64,000 nucleotides of DNA from Erythrocercus mccallii. Lineage: Eukaryota; Chordata; Aves; Passeriformes; Dicruridae. Position numbers and translations under genes: made by a program. The stretch is from assembly GCA_013397435.1 (NCBI GenBank), contig VZRG01000364.1:132777-196776 (forward strand). Direction: 5' to 3'. Position 1 is the stretch's first letter. Every line of letters starts with the position of its first letter. Below the pieces are notes generated by a model. The model had not been told where the DNA came from. It worked only from the letters and a program-made list of their open reading frames with translations, and searched no databases. This document shows, piece after piece, positions 52,001 to 64,000 of this stretch.

Positions 52001-54257
52001 TGAGAAATCAGCAACCAGAGCCAAACATCCACGGTATATATTATTCATAGCCACTTTTTAAGTTTTAAAATGTTAAAGGTATAAGAAACCTTAAATTATC
52101 ATGTATCTTGATAACAATTTTTGTCTTTCTGTTTTCTCAAAATATCTGAATTAAAAGGCAACTTAAATAATGAGAAAAATAAAGATGAGAAAAGTCTTAC
52201 GAGAGTTAACTAGTGTCTGAAAGTTCACATCCCTACTCTGACCTGTCACCAGAATCACGTTCAAGTGGATACAACCTGCAAAAACCAAGGGATATTTTTT
52301 CTCAAGGAAACTGAATTCAGAGATCTTTTTTGTTATTTTCACATTTTTTTCTTCTCTACATTGTTCTCTATGATGTTCACGTCATAGTCTGAGGGCATAG
52401 AATGATCTCTTATATATAAGGAAAGAAGAACTAAATAATCAGCTGCTACTAGTGATCTGAGATTTCTTCCTGCAAATAAATACACTGAGCTGAACTAAAT
52501 GATATTTCTCCACAAACTGTGCACTGCCTTTTGTAGAAACACCCTTCACTCTTGGAAGCAGGTTGCTTTTTCAGTGCAGCCTTGAACCAAGGCTGGTATG
52601 TCCTGTTTCTCATAAATCTTGAGTTCCCAGCGAGGCTAATTAACCAGGCACAAGGTTTAGGCAGAGGGAGCTGTGCCAGCTCCAGCATGGTGCTGCAGTG
52701 CACACTGGAGGTTGGCCTCTGGTGTTGGAGTGGGAGGTTGGATAACTTTAGATGAAAATATGTATTTTAAATCTGATACACATTTGCCTTGCCAAATTTA
52801 ATTTCCAGTAAAGGCACTAAGTCTGTTCCAGATCTTGAACGTTAACAAATAAAAATGCGGTTTGCATCTTGTAAGATGTTTGCAAGATGATTACACAAAA
52901 CTGTGCATTTTTTGCTTTGAAGGAAAACTTGAAAATTTTTGCATATGTGACTTAATTAACTGTGAAATATATCTTTTTTACACTTTCTTCTTCTACTAAT
53001 GAGATAGTACCAAAGGCAATATCCTCTTCTTTTTCAACAGTGATTTACAATTAAATTTACAGATTCATAGCAATCTTATGCTATAGCTGATCAAACAAAA
53101 AAAGAAAAAGCCACTTTTATTTGTTAATATAAACACTAAGTATGAAGTTTTCAATTTTCCTTCATTGCATTTTCTATTTAGAAGCTGTTAATTCTCCTTC
53201 CAGTTTCTTGTGTTCTGAGAAAGACCATCTAGAACCCAAAGAGCCCACCCAAGGATATATAAGTAAAGACTTGATTTATCCTTGATAATCAAAATGCCAA
53301 AAATAATCATAGGGGTTTCTGTATACTTCCAATTCATAACCCACATTGTTCCCATGTTTGCAATTTATATTTTGATTTTGCTGACACATCATAGGTCGTG
53401 GAAGTCTTTCTTCTCGTTTCATAATTTTAGTGACTACAGCAATATGTGAAGAATATGGCTGTATTTCATTTAACCTGCAGGATAAAATGTCTATAGAATA
53501 AGAATAATTTCTTTAAAGAACTTGTATCCGATTTGGAAATGTTTTAATTTTTTTTTACATATTTTGTGATGAAAAAGACAAGTCTGTCATTTTGTACCTA
53601 AAGTCAGCCTTCAAGCACAGCAGTAGTTTTGGTGCTGAAAATTACACTTAAAAATGTCTCACAGTGTGTATTAAAGTGAGATGTTACAGAAATAAATAGA
53701 AGCATATATTTTAAAACTGTAGAATGATAAAGAATTCCAAGGTTTCTCATAGAAACCTTTGAGATATATTGATCCACTATCTGAAGCAAAAAAAATATTT
53801 CAGATAATTCCATTAGCTGCTAAATGGTATAAAATATTCTCTTTTTCCCTGAGATTTAGGACAACAGAAAACCACAAGAAACAGTGTACCAAGAGATACT
53901 TTACATATGCGCTTTTTTTTCCCCTTCAAAGGATAAAACAATATATTAATCTTAAAAGTTGTTACTGGGTATGAAAAGCAAACAAGGAGGTTTGAAAATA
54001 ATAAAATTTTCCTTTTAGAAAATGTTATTAATAAGCCACTGAAGCTTATTTTCATATGACTTAGACATCTTCATCACTGATAAAAATCCTTTGATTTGAA
54101 ATACACTGACCAAAAAATTGACATATTTACACACCAATGACTTTTTTCTGATAATAATTTTGGGATACATAAACATTGGAATAAAGACTCAGATACAGTG
54201 GTCCTCGTAAAATAATTTCTTCTGTGGTAACTACCATCTCTGATTTTTCTTTTGCAG
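49094..54257 (+). other. SNTG1: SNTG1 intron, 5.2 kb
   Basis: This intron runs from donor GTGAGA to the acceptor TTTTTCTTTTGCAG. It contains no clear mobile element. A G+C-richer patch lies at about 52550-52740, with a small inverted repeat GCCTTG-AAC-CAAGGC within it. Short open frames on both strands look like chance. Confidence 0.85.
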
Positions 54258-54350
54258 TGCAAGACATATCCATGTGTTTTAGAGAGTCATCTCATGGGAC
54301 TTACCATCGACTTTAGCATGGGCTTTGTCTGTTTTGATGCTGCCACAAAG
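54258..54350 (+). CDS. SNTG1: SNTG1 coding exon (31 codons), start of syntrophin-unique region
   Basis: The exon encodes 31 residues starting CKTYPCVLESHLMGLTIDF and ending VCFDAATK, matching about human residues 398-428 with three changes. The acceptor is the strong TTTTTCTTTTGCAG and the donor AAG|GTAAAG; both ends are phase 0. This is the beginning of the C-terminal portion that, with the syntrophin-unique region, mediates binding to dystrophin and dystrobrevin. The next human segment, AVLWRYKFSQLKG, was not found downstream, so the following exon lies beyond 64000. Confidence 0.96.
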
Positions 54351-55369
54351 GTAAAGTTCTAAGAATTTTTTTCCATCACATTGGTATTATTCCTCATTAT
54401 TTCTAATATTTTGAGATAAGTAGTACATGCTCAAAATGTCCTTCTCTATAGAAAGAGATCATCTCTTCTCAAATCTCTCATGCTTTAGTCTAAATTTGGG
54501 ACTGATTTCCAAGTATGTGAGAAGTAGTAATCTGTTGTGTGCCTGTTACTGAGAAGTCAATACTGATACCAGTCTGAAACAAGCATCAGATCTTTATTCT
54601 TTAATTTCACATGAAGGCCCACACTGATTCAGTTTGATGGGGTTTTTTTTGCTGGTGTGTCCTTGATTTTGAGAAAAGATAATTTTCTTAGTTTCAGTCT
54701 TATCTATGAACTTAAAAATAATCTTCTCTTCTCTTGTTTTCTGGGAAGGTGTGCTATTTCAGCAATTCCACAATTCCCAGTTTGTATTTTAGCTATTATT
54801 GTTCAGGTGTCTGTAAAAACATAAATCAACCATAGTCTATATGAATAACTCATCAGCTTTTCCTGTCAGTCTTAAAAATTCAAGCAATTAGTATGGAATC
54901 AATTTCCATATTATATTATTGCACATCCAAGTCTTAGCAAAATCATTGAGACCCCGAGTATGTTATATGTTGACATTTGCACTAATTGCTGGCAGGTCCT
55001 AAAATGTGCTCAGGCTTTATTGCTACTACTCGACAGTGCTGTTAATGGTAGAATCTTTCTTCTGAGTTCCACTTCTCTTCAATACCTATTTTCCTTTGAG
55101 ATGCTGCAACATTGCCACCACCAATTGCTGAAAATGCCCCTTAGACTCCAGAATCTGTTCCTATGCTCTATCTTAAGTTAACCCACTAAACCAAATCCTT
55201 TTATTCTTCTCAGTTCATTCTGTTTGTTTGCACAAAGTGATGAATTTTAAATTCAAACACTTCCATAACCTTGTTTGTTTTTGTTAAGCAAATAGTCTTG
55301 TATAATTCATCAATGAAATGTGACTATCTGTTTAGAAGGTATTACACAAAAAATCAGTACAACAAAATT

Positions 55370-55404
55370 NNNNNNNNNNNNNNNNNNNNNNNNNNNNNNN
55401 NNNN
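55370..55404. other. Assembly gap of 35 N inside a TA repeat
   Basis: Thirty-five unknown bases are followed directly by a TATATA run and an AT-rich stretch. The gap probably marks a TA microsatellite that could not be assembled. Its true length is not known. Confidence 0.98.
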
Positions 55405-56286
55405 TATATATATATAAAATATATAATAAAGAATCTGTTTGGTATATCTAACCTAAATGTACCCTTTCAGTTTGAACTTATTACTTCTTGTATTAAATGT
55501 ACTGTATTGTATGTTAGAATAAAGCATTACAGCATGAGTTTTAAAAAATGACGTTGTTTTGTTAGGTAAGCAGGCGTTAGGCAGTGTGAGATAAAGATGG
55601 CAATTGCATTAGAAAAGAAAATAATACCGTGAAAAACAACGTAATCTGTTGCCAAGTGACTGCTACATTTAGAACTGTCAAACAAGCCATAAGGTGAAAT
55701 GTCGGAAATCTGAGTGTGTCAACCATGTTTTACTGGGTGCTCAAATAGGAAAAGCATTACCTTGTCTCCATAATTTTATGGAAAGATGAAAATTTTAATG
55801 CTCTTAGCCAAAAATTTATTGAGATATCTTTATTATAATGATGAAAAGTGGAAGTTATGTCTATTCTGGCAATGTTCTTCAACAATATTGCTAATCTCAT
55901 ATATATTGAAATGCAAACTAGACCTGTATAGTCACTTAAGCTAAAAATGTTATGAATTTCATATGGAGCAATATCTGTTTTCCAAAAAAAAGTGAAAAAA
56001 CAATGAAAAATTGAAACCATTTTTCAGGACAAGGAAAACACGAATAAAATTTTAATTAAATCATATCTTAGTAATATTTACATGTGCATTTATGAATTAA
56101 GTGTATACAAAAGTCCTAACAGGTGTTCTAGAATTAACATACTCAGTACTAAAGAAAAAAACATTTTTAAAATGGCATACCATTCATGAAAATTATACTT
56201 ATATATAATTCTTTATAAGTTCTAGGATTTTTTACAGTTTGTATTCAAAAATCAGTACAAACTACTATCTTTTCACTTCCAATGAC

Positions 56287-56592
56287 AGGGTATCCACAGC
56301 TCCTTGGAGCACCCTGTTCCACTGTCTTACCACTCATCATATAAGACTTATGTCCGATCTGAACTCTACCTTCTTCTACTTTAAAAACATTGTCCAGTCA
56401 CTGTAGGCCTTGGTAGAAACTCTTTCTCCATTTCTATATAAGCCTTCTTTGAGTATTGAAAAGCAGCAATAAGCTCTCCCTGGAGCCTTCTCTTCTCTGG
56501 GTTCAACAGCCCCAACTCTTTCCTGCCTTCAGGAAAAAAGGTGCTCCAACCCTCTGATCATCTTAGTGGTCTTCCAGCTGTACATGTTCTCT
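56287..56592 (-). mobile_element. CR1 LINE 3' fragment, ~305 bp, antisense
   Basis: The + strand is the reverse complement of CR1 3' sequence: GTATCCACAGCTCCTTGGAG, CACCCTGTTCCACTGTCTTA, GCAGCAATAAGCTCTCCCTG, GAGCCTTCTCTTCTCTGGGT, TCAACAGCCCCAACTCTTTC, and GGTGCTCCAACCCTCTGATC. The terminal tail is missing, so the copy is truncated at both ends or its 3' end was later lost. Divergence is substantial. Confidence 0.92.
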
Positions 56593-58953
56593 TCTGTTAT
56601 TTTGCTGCTGCTCATACCAAATTCAACCACTCTTTTTTGGGTAAAGATTAACTTAAAGCCATATTTCAAAGATTTCAGAATTCAGTGTCAGATTGAGCTG
56701 TTCATTCTGTATTTCTCTCATAATAACACAGAGAATAACCATGCAGACACAAGATATTGAATGAATTCACAGAAGGTCTTGGACAAGTACCTGGAGGAGA
56801 AATCTGCTGAATATCATTAAATGTTTTTTTTTTTATTCTTATTTAGTTTTACATTTTCATGTTTCCCAGAGCACAAAGATATTCAAAAATAAAGTAGTTT
56901 TGGAAACAAAATAGTTTCTGAGAAGTCCTGTCTTTTATTTTGTTGCAGTGGTATCTTCAGTAAATCTTCAGGCAATGTCAGTCTTATACTTAATATTGTG
57001 CTCATGGTATTTTAAGTTTTCTTTCTTAATTACTAATGAATCAACTGTGAATTGTCTTTATAAGTGCATAATTACTAATAAACTGAAATGAAGGAAGCCA
57101 AGTTCTTTAACTCATGATTTTAATAGTTATTCAGTTATTCAAATGTTCCAAGCAATTAAACAGTACTTAAATTCTTTCTTCCTCTCACATTTTACGTAAG
57201 TGAGTAGGATTTGTCCAACATGCCTAATAAATTGCAGTCAAAATTTCAGAAATGTTCTAAACCCCAAACTCACCCCCAATGTTCATGAACAAATGTATGG
57301 GGGGTAATGGCTCTCATTATGATTTCTAGAAAAAAGCCTTACAGCCCTGTGTAGGCTTGTTTCCTTGTTTGCTGTCATTTAATCTTTAAATAATACTTTG
57401 TAAATTGAAATTAGTGGTTAAAAGCTGTCATCTGCGCTAAATTTATTTCAAGTCAAACATCATAATTAGATAAAAGCATTGTTTCTTTGTCTGCACAGAC
57501 ATATGATAAATATTAGTACACAAAGTATTAAACAGAGTTATTCAGAAAAAGTCTGTACTATGATGTGATTATAACAGCACTGGCATAAATCATAGCTGTT
57601 TCTGCTGCATATTCTCTGCTTTCTCTTATTCATTATCCGACTAATAACTCATAGAGTCAACAGTAGTTTGTCATTTAGAGTATTTTGTTATAATGCTTTA
57701 TAACAAGCCATTGTAATTTCCTGAAAGGAGAATGAACAGTTTTTAAGACTACCTGGTTAAATCAGGTTATGCTAATATTTCAGAAAATTAGTTCTCAGTT
57801 CAGGTAAGTAGCTTGTAAACTACCAAATAGAATTTTGGACATGAAGTAATTTTTCTCCTTACACCTTAAAAAGTAGTGACAAGTGTATTTGTGCCCTTGT
57901 TCTTCTGTAGTACTTTTCCGAGCCAAAGCTCCTGTGCAAGGTGTCATCTTTTATTAGCAATGTATGATTTGAAAGCAAACTGTGACACATAGCCCAAGCT
58001 AACACTGGCACATGTTTGATTATGATTATTTTTGTGATGTAGTCCTTCATTTGTGGTAGTTATAAACCTGGAGTCAAAAAGCCACCTGCCTCCTGTGTTG
58101 GCATACACAGAAATGCAATTCTTATTAATAGGAAGTTTCCGCAAATCTCTTCCACTGAGGACTTCTTCCAAAAAATGACCACCATTTTAAACCGATTTTA
58201 TTTGCTTCATTTGAAACACAGGATGTCAAATAGAGTCCCCTCATTGAGCTGCCCTCTTTCTTCCTTGCTGGTACTCTATGAAAAGTGAATTTAACTAATC
58301 TTTGTGAATACAGTTTAGATATTTTATTTTCTTTTCTGCCTTAATCACATTTTTCAGATTCTGCTTAGTTACTCCTTGCACTACAAGGTGTCTTAGCATA
58401 CAGTATGTACTCCAGACATAATTTTTCACTAGAGATGTTCCAAATGCTAAATGTTTTATTTGGTTTTAAAATACGAAAAATCTAAAAAGATGGAAAAAGT
58501 TCTGCAGTAGTTCTTAGAAGTTATATACCAAATTTTAACCTAGGCCATTTTTGCAATATTGCAAATATGTTTACTGGGTAAAACGTGTTTTCTCAAGTCC
58601 TGCCCAACTACATCCCAGAATTCATGTCCTAAATTTTTCTAACATTATCTAGTATACAGACATCAGTGTTTAAATGAACAAATGTAACTCTTTTATGGAC
58701 AATTTCTGTTAGGTATGGAAATATATAAATATTATGATGAACATTTATAAATAAGATTTGCAGCCACAATAGCCACCTTAAAAATTAAGTATGGAGACAT
58801 ATAGATTAAACAGAATATCAAGACATGTACAGAAGTTAATCTAACTACTATTCTGAAAGTGATACAATATATAAAACTACTTTTTCAAGTGCCATTCCAT
58901 AACTGATCCTTAATGTAATTCCATAAAAAAATGTGTGGGCGGATATACATGGA

Positions 58954-58969
58954 AATATATATATATATA
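58954..58969. repeat. Short (AT)n microsatellite
   Basis: About eight AT units form a small simple repeat in intron sequence. Confidence 0.9.
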
Positions 58970-60724
58970 ATATGTATTTCTGGTTTACTGACATATTCAT
59001 TAAAATTGTTTTCTATAATATGCATATTTGCATCATCAATTCTACTAATAATATATGTATGTGTTGGTGTGAATATACATTGCCATATACCTACCTGAGC
59101 AAAGTACTGTGTCTGTACTCCATCATATTTACTGCTCATTAAAAAGGCAGTCAAAAATATATATTTGTCACTAGAGAGAAAAATTATCCCTTGTGGGATT
59201 GAAAATAAATTAAGGTGAGCTGAGTTATATAGTGGTGCTAAAACAAAGAAAGAAAAGGCTCAATAATGGCCCACAAGCTGCCTATCAAGAAACCTCAGTG
59301 TACCTGTCCTGTGTTCTCTTGCAGAAAACTTGAGCGCTTCACCAAAAAAAAATAACATTAAAAATAAATAGCATTGCAAATATCTTCAAATTTGTTTTCA
59401 TACCAAAAGACTACTAAATCACACAGATCAGTATTTCTCTTAATTTCTTTAGGAACAATCTCCCATGTTTTCTAGGGATACATACATTATCTGTCTCTTC
59501 ATGCTCACTAATACATATACAGCATATTGAAATAAAACAGCATATAAAAACCTTCTTGATATTCAAATTTCAGTAGTAGGGAAGGCAGAAAGAAACCAGG
59601 CTCACTGGAAGATGGAGATTTAATGATGTAACTTGTGAAAAAATATTTATTCCATGCTTCCAAGTTGAAATGGTGTACAAATAGCTATTATAACTTTAAT
59701 ATAAGCCATCAAGCATGTTTCATACAGTTTTATGTTCTGTGGCTAGAAACAAATGTTAGTAAGTTGTCCATCAGTACCAAGCAAATACACTGTAGTCTTT
59801 TAGCATTCTATGTAATTTCAGTAATGGACAAGAACAGTTATTTTATAAGGACCAACTTTCATGCCTTTTTCCTTTGTCTCATTTTTGTTCTTTATCCTCT
59901 GTGTCCTCCCTTGTCTTTCCCTTTACAGTTATAAAGCTGCAGCAGCTGACAAAGGAAATTGCCTTGGACCATAATTCTTTTGTAGTAAGACAGTCTCCAG
60001 AGATCAGTAACACAGTAGAACCGAGCATGAACAAGATCTTAATCCTACTCAGTTCTCTCCCACTGCTATAACTCTGGACAAAGTGTCACTTGGCAAGAAT
60101 GAAATCTTTCTCAATTAGCTATGAGACAAACAGACAAATTAAGGTGTCCCAGGTGCCTGAAGACTCAATTACTTTTATTCTTAAAAACAAGGACCTAGAG
60201 GGCTTCTGCTCTTGATTTAGTTTGACTGTAAGGAATATAACGTATTTTAGTCAGACAACAAACAGCATTAGGTTGAAAGGTGCCCATTGAAGTTCAGCAT
60301 AATTCTGTCACATATATCACATATAAAAAAAGTGCCTTAAAAATCTAAAAGGAAGAATAAGCAAATTATACAGAGCATCAAGAAAAAAAGGAGACAATGT
60401 TGGAAAAGTACAGTTACAGTTTTTGAAGGTGTGATGGAAAAGACAACAAAAGGATGTGATGAAACTAGAACTTGAAGAGTGACCTCTGACATTGTTTCCT
60501 TAATAAAGATGGTTTCTTTGTTTACTCCACCATTTACAGGTGGTCTGGGATGTAGCTGTCTAATCATTATAAAACACTAACAGAATTTGGTTTTTTACAA
60601 GCATCCTACTGAAGGCCAAACTTCTTTTGCTATTACATAATAAAACCTCTATGAGTCATGTCAGTGGAATAACATTATGCTTATGATTTCTATAGATCAT
60701 GTATGTAGACAAGACATATTTCAT

Positions 60725-61115
60725 AAAATCATAGGATATCCTGAGATGGAAGGGACACGTAAGAATCATCAAAGACCAACTCCTGGTCCTGCATGGTACA
60801 GCCCCAAGATCAAACTCTGTGCCTGAGAGCACTGTACAACTTGAGCTGTATCAGTGGTGCTGTGACCACCTGCATGTGGAGCCTGCTCTAGTGCCCATCC
60901 ACCCTCTGGGTGAATAATCTTGTTTTAATGTCCAACCTAGACCTCCCCTGACACAACCTCAGGCCATCCCATTGGGTCCTGTCACTGGTCACCACAGAGA
61001 AGACATCGCTGTCTGCCCCTCCTCTGTCCCTCACAAGGAAGCTGTAGACTATGATGAGGTCTTGCCTTAGTTTCTTCTCCAAGTGACCTCAGCTGCTCCT
61101 CATGTGGCTTCACTG
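60725..61115 (-). mobile_element. CR1 LINE 3' fragment, ~390 bp, antisense, best preserved
   Basis: This is the longest CR1 copy seen. On the + strand it begins AATCATAGGATATCCTGAGA and continues with ACAGCCCCAAGATCAAAC, GTGCCTGAGAGCACTGTACA, GGTGCTGTGACCACCTGC, CCACCCTCTGGGTGAATAAT, GACCTCCCCTGACACAACCT, GGGTCCTGTCACTGGTCACC, and CAAGTGACCTCAGCTGCTCC. It is the reverse complement of a CR1 subfamily distinct from the copy at 46704. The open frame 60888-61082 on the minus strand is a chance reading of this element. Confidence 0.95.
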
Positions 61116-63048
61116 GCAGGGGAAATGATGCCATTGTAGTATGTGGTGCAAACACTATTGCTCAAGTTTATTAAGTGTAAAATAGTCTTTCTGCAAGGAG
61201 AGAGTTGGTCCATGGTGGATAACTCGACACAGAGGAGACAAAACTGTTAAATAATAAATTGAAGGTAGTTCATCTCTGAATCCACAGGACACGAATTAAA
61301 TCTGTTCTGGTTGGAGATTCTTATGTTGACAAAATACACATTTTCTTTCCTAGTGCTAATGCATAATGCCCTCTGTAACCTAAATTGTATACTATCCCAG
61401 ATCCATGGACTAGTCAGACATTCACATTTCTATGAATATTCCTTAGAGCATGGTAAGTAAAAATACAATCATCTATTTATTGTGTATTTGTTTGATAAGC
61501 TGGTCTTTGTTGAGGAATAGAACAAACTCCTTGATCCAAAACGAAACAAAAACTCTAGTGAATATTCCTAGTCTTAGCCTAAACAAAGATAGTTACAATT
61601 ATGATGTATTTCCACAATTCTGATGTCATTACCTAGATGGAAAGTGATTTTGTTTGGTGTCATCTCACCAAGATTGTATGTAGGTTAGTCCAAGATTCTG
61701 GGAATGAGTAGCAAACTGACATATAGTATGAATGTGAAAGTATTTTCTAAGATGCCTTATAGAATATATGTTCTAGATCTAGCACTATTGCTAAGAATAG
61801 AAACAGCATGATTTTCTTCATTTATGTGACTATATTACAGGTATAGAAGTCAATAGCTTTTCTTCCATATGTAATTTATATGTTGCATTTATGTACCAAC
61901 TATAAAATAAAAATATGCAGGCATCCTTTTTTAATTATAGCAGAATAACACTAGTGGAAGATAATAGGCAATAATTTGTTTGCAAGACTAGCACAAATGA
62001 GTCCTAGATGATTACTTATAAATAAAATATTTCTCATTAAAAAGTATTGGTGAAGAATCTTGGTCCCGGATACATCACAAGAAAAAAAATCCTGTTAATT
62101 TCAGTGAATACAGGATTTTGCTTTTTGATGATTTGTTTTACAATAATTTAGTAGCATCTCAAGAGGATCTTAAATCTAATTTGTCAGCTTGTCTGCACAG
62201 TTTATTTGTTTGCATTGCATTCTGGTATTTTTTGGAGTTAATTTTATTAAGTGGTGAAAAATGCAAAAAGCAGTCTAAGCAATATATGAATAACAATTGG
62301 AAAAAGGATTTATATGTTACTGATTGTTTTGAATTTTATGCATGATACATACTGTATTTGTTCAAAGAGATTTTCTTCTTACGGTGCATTTTTCGAGACA
62401 TAGATGAACTATGTCAGATTTTCTCTGACCGCACTGGGAGTATGTAAACTGTGGCACTGGTGGTATTTTCAGTGTATGCCTTGCTGAATTGGACTGCTTA
62501 CTGTTGTTACAAAATTCTATCTCTACTCATTAAATGAGTGTTCACTTTTCAAGGCAATGAATACTGCATACTGAGTTCTCCTCTTCATCTTCCATCAAGG
62601 CATCATAACATTTTGTGCCATGACTGGAAAAGTGTGTCAGGATCCTCACAAGTAGCTGATGCCACTATCTACAAGAGAATCTTTTGTAATTTGGTTGCAA
62701 TTTGTGCTTTAAAAGAAATTGGCACCTGGTCCACTTGTCAAATCTATTTTAGGGCAAACAAAAATTTATTCCTTCCTATAAATGCTGTATATAGACCTGT
62801 AAAATATTTTCAGTGATGCAGGTTATGCACAGTTACTGAGGGAAGTACTTGAAGAGAACAGGTTGTTTTTGTCAGCTAAAAGTAGCCCTATGAATTTTGA
62901 GCTCAGTAATACTGCACCTTCAAACCAGTAAGTACTTCTGCTTATATATCATTATTCCTGAAAACTGATTTAGAAATATTTTATGTGACACACATTTAAG
63001 TGTTTGACAATTTTCTAAAAAGCCAGCATGCTTTACAAATGTACTTAT

Positions 63049-63056
<8 letters not shown>

Positions 63057-63079
<23 letters not shown>
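63057..63079. repeat. (TA)n microsatellite after (GT)n
   Basis: An uninterrupted TA run is preceded by three GT units. It is a simple repeat, likely variable, in intron sequence. Confidence 0.96.
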
Positions 63080-64000
63080 TTGTAAAAATTGTAACAGCCT
63101 CTGTTAACTTTCTGAGGCAATCATTCAACAAATGGTTCTGAGGAACTCTGATATTCAAAAACATGAAAAAATAATGAGTCTGACAGTGGTGTAGGTCAAT
63201 ATTCCCAAGAATACCTATGCCTAATGCAGGAGAATAAGCCTTTAAAATTAGAATTTGAAAGAGTCACCACAGTGAACACTGTAACACTGAAGTCAGCCCA
63301 TAGGATCATGAAAGATAACACATGAAGCTCTCTCTCTCATGTGTTAATGTCACTGCTGTAGTTGCGCATCTGTGTGCAACTGGTGCTCAGATGCGTGGGT
63401 CTGGTCTCTCCTTTCTTATTTTGGCACTATAAAGTAGTCATTGCAAAAGGGGTAGGTCTGGTCCCTGTTCACTGCTTATGCATGTTGCAGCAATGAAAAT
63501 GAAAACAAGAAAAGAACCACATTCAGAAGATATGCAACCAGAGGAATTAATACAGTGTTCCCCAAGATACTTTATTTTAGGAGTGATGTGACTGTGGTCA
63601 CATTATGCATCCCTTATACACGTGCTACTTATGCAAAATGTGCAGTTCTGGCTACACAGGGCAGCACTTCAGCCTCTTTGGTTAAGGATTAAAGGGGAAA
63701 GGATTTAAATGGCTCTTACTGGTCATATGATAAACTAATATACCCAATTTTTGCTGTCTAGAATTTGAACATCTAGTTTAAGTGGGTTAAGCTATCTGTT
63801 ACACTTTTAATGTAGTATGGCATATTGAAATAGACACACATCCAGACTCTACTATAATGAACCAGTTCTCCCCCATTTAAAACCAGGATGTAGGATTTGT
63901 TATTCAGAGAATCTCTAGAAAAAGAAGTAGCCAGAGTGACTAGCTTGAAATTCTTTGTATTCCTGACTTAGTAACTTAAGGCTCACAACATTTCCCTATT

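Larger units (their letters stand above)
1..64000 (+). other. SNTG1: SNTG1 gene, internal part only (gamma-1-syntrophin)
   Basis: The whole window appears to lie inside one large gene. Five coding exons in the same order and strand encode consecutive pieces of gamma-1-syntrophin, about residues 271-428 by comparison with the human protein recalled from memory. Syntrophins are cytoplasmic adaptors of the dystrophin-dystrobrevin complex. They have an N-terminal PH half, a PDZ domain, a second PH region and a C-terminal syntrophin-unique region that binds dystrophin relatives. The gamma-1 form is mainly neuronal. Only the second PH region and the beginning of the C-terminal region are encoded here. 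The N-terminal exons with PDZ, the exon ending in the human residues TKHN, and the exon starting AVLWRY were looked for and not found, so the gene extends past both ends. SNTG2 is the alternative paralogue, but the close match to gamma-1 throughout makes it unlikely. Confidence 0.93.
54351..64000 (+). other. SNTG1: Downstream SNTG1 intron, 5' part
   Basis: This stretch begins with donor GTAAAG and continues to the end of the window without another recognised exon. It holds the assembly gap (55370-55404), two antisense CR1 fragments (56287-56592 and 60725-61115), and TA microsatellites (58954-58969 and 63057-63079). The remaining sequence shows nothing I can name. Confidence 0.82.

Noticed and set aside
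59635..60071. Open frames of 99 and 65 codons on the + strand
   Set aside because: The hydrophobic, low-complexity first part reflects T-rich sequence; no ribosomal, signal or domain evidence was seen, and no syntrophin match.
60888..61082. Minus-strand open frame of 64 codons
   Set aside because: It lies wholly inside an antisense CR1 3' fragment.
1..64000. Search for tRNA, rRNA, CRISPR arrays, bacterial operons, viral genes or intact transposons
   Set aside because: None was seen. No regularly spaced repeats, no cloverleaf-like segment and no long coding frames occur; the window looks like ordinary vertebrate intron sequence.

Overview
This window is vertebrate nuclear DNA: AT-rich, almost entirely non-coding, with no bacterial-style gene packing. 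It carries at least ten fragments of CR1-type LINE repeats, several ending in the octamer-like tail (ATTCTATG on one strand) typical of bird CR1. That points to a sauropsid, most likely a bird. The species cannot be read from the window.

The only gene I can support is gamma-1-syntrophin (SNTG1), on the + strand. Five internal coding exons were found by translating short stretches flanked by AG/GT splice signals and comparing them with the human protein as I remember it: 10374-10412, 30132-30248, 34398-34469, 48941-49093 and 54258-54350. In order they encode 158 contiguous residues, matching about residues 271-428 of the 517-residue human protein. This covers the linker before the second pleckstrin-homology (PH) region, the whole PH region, and the start of the C-terminal syntrophin-unique region. 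All five have lengths divisible by three, and all introns seen are phase 0. The promoter, the first exons (including PDZ) and the last exons lie outside the window.

Layout: 1-10373 is the end of an upstream intron; 10413-30131 is a 19.7 kb intron; 30249-34397 is 4.1 kb; 34470-48940 is 14.5 kb; 49094-54257 is 5.2 kb; and 54351-64000 is the start of the next intron. The introns hold CR1 fragments in both orientations, simple repeats, small tandem duplications, perfect AT-rich palindromes and one 35-base assembly gap.

SNTG1 makes a scaffold protein that links the dystrophin/dystrobrevin complex to signalling and membrane proteins, mainly in neurons. I found no sign of a previously undescribed system. 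The points most worth a second look are the fully frame-symmetric exon set with a 39-nt microexon, the uneven divergence between exons, and a few unexplained non-coding segments.
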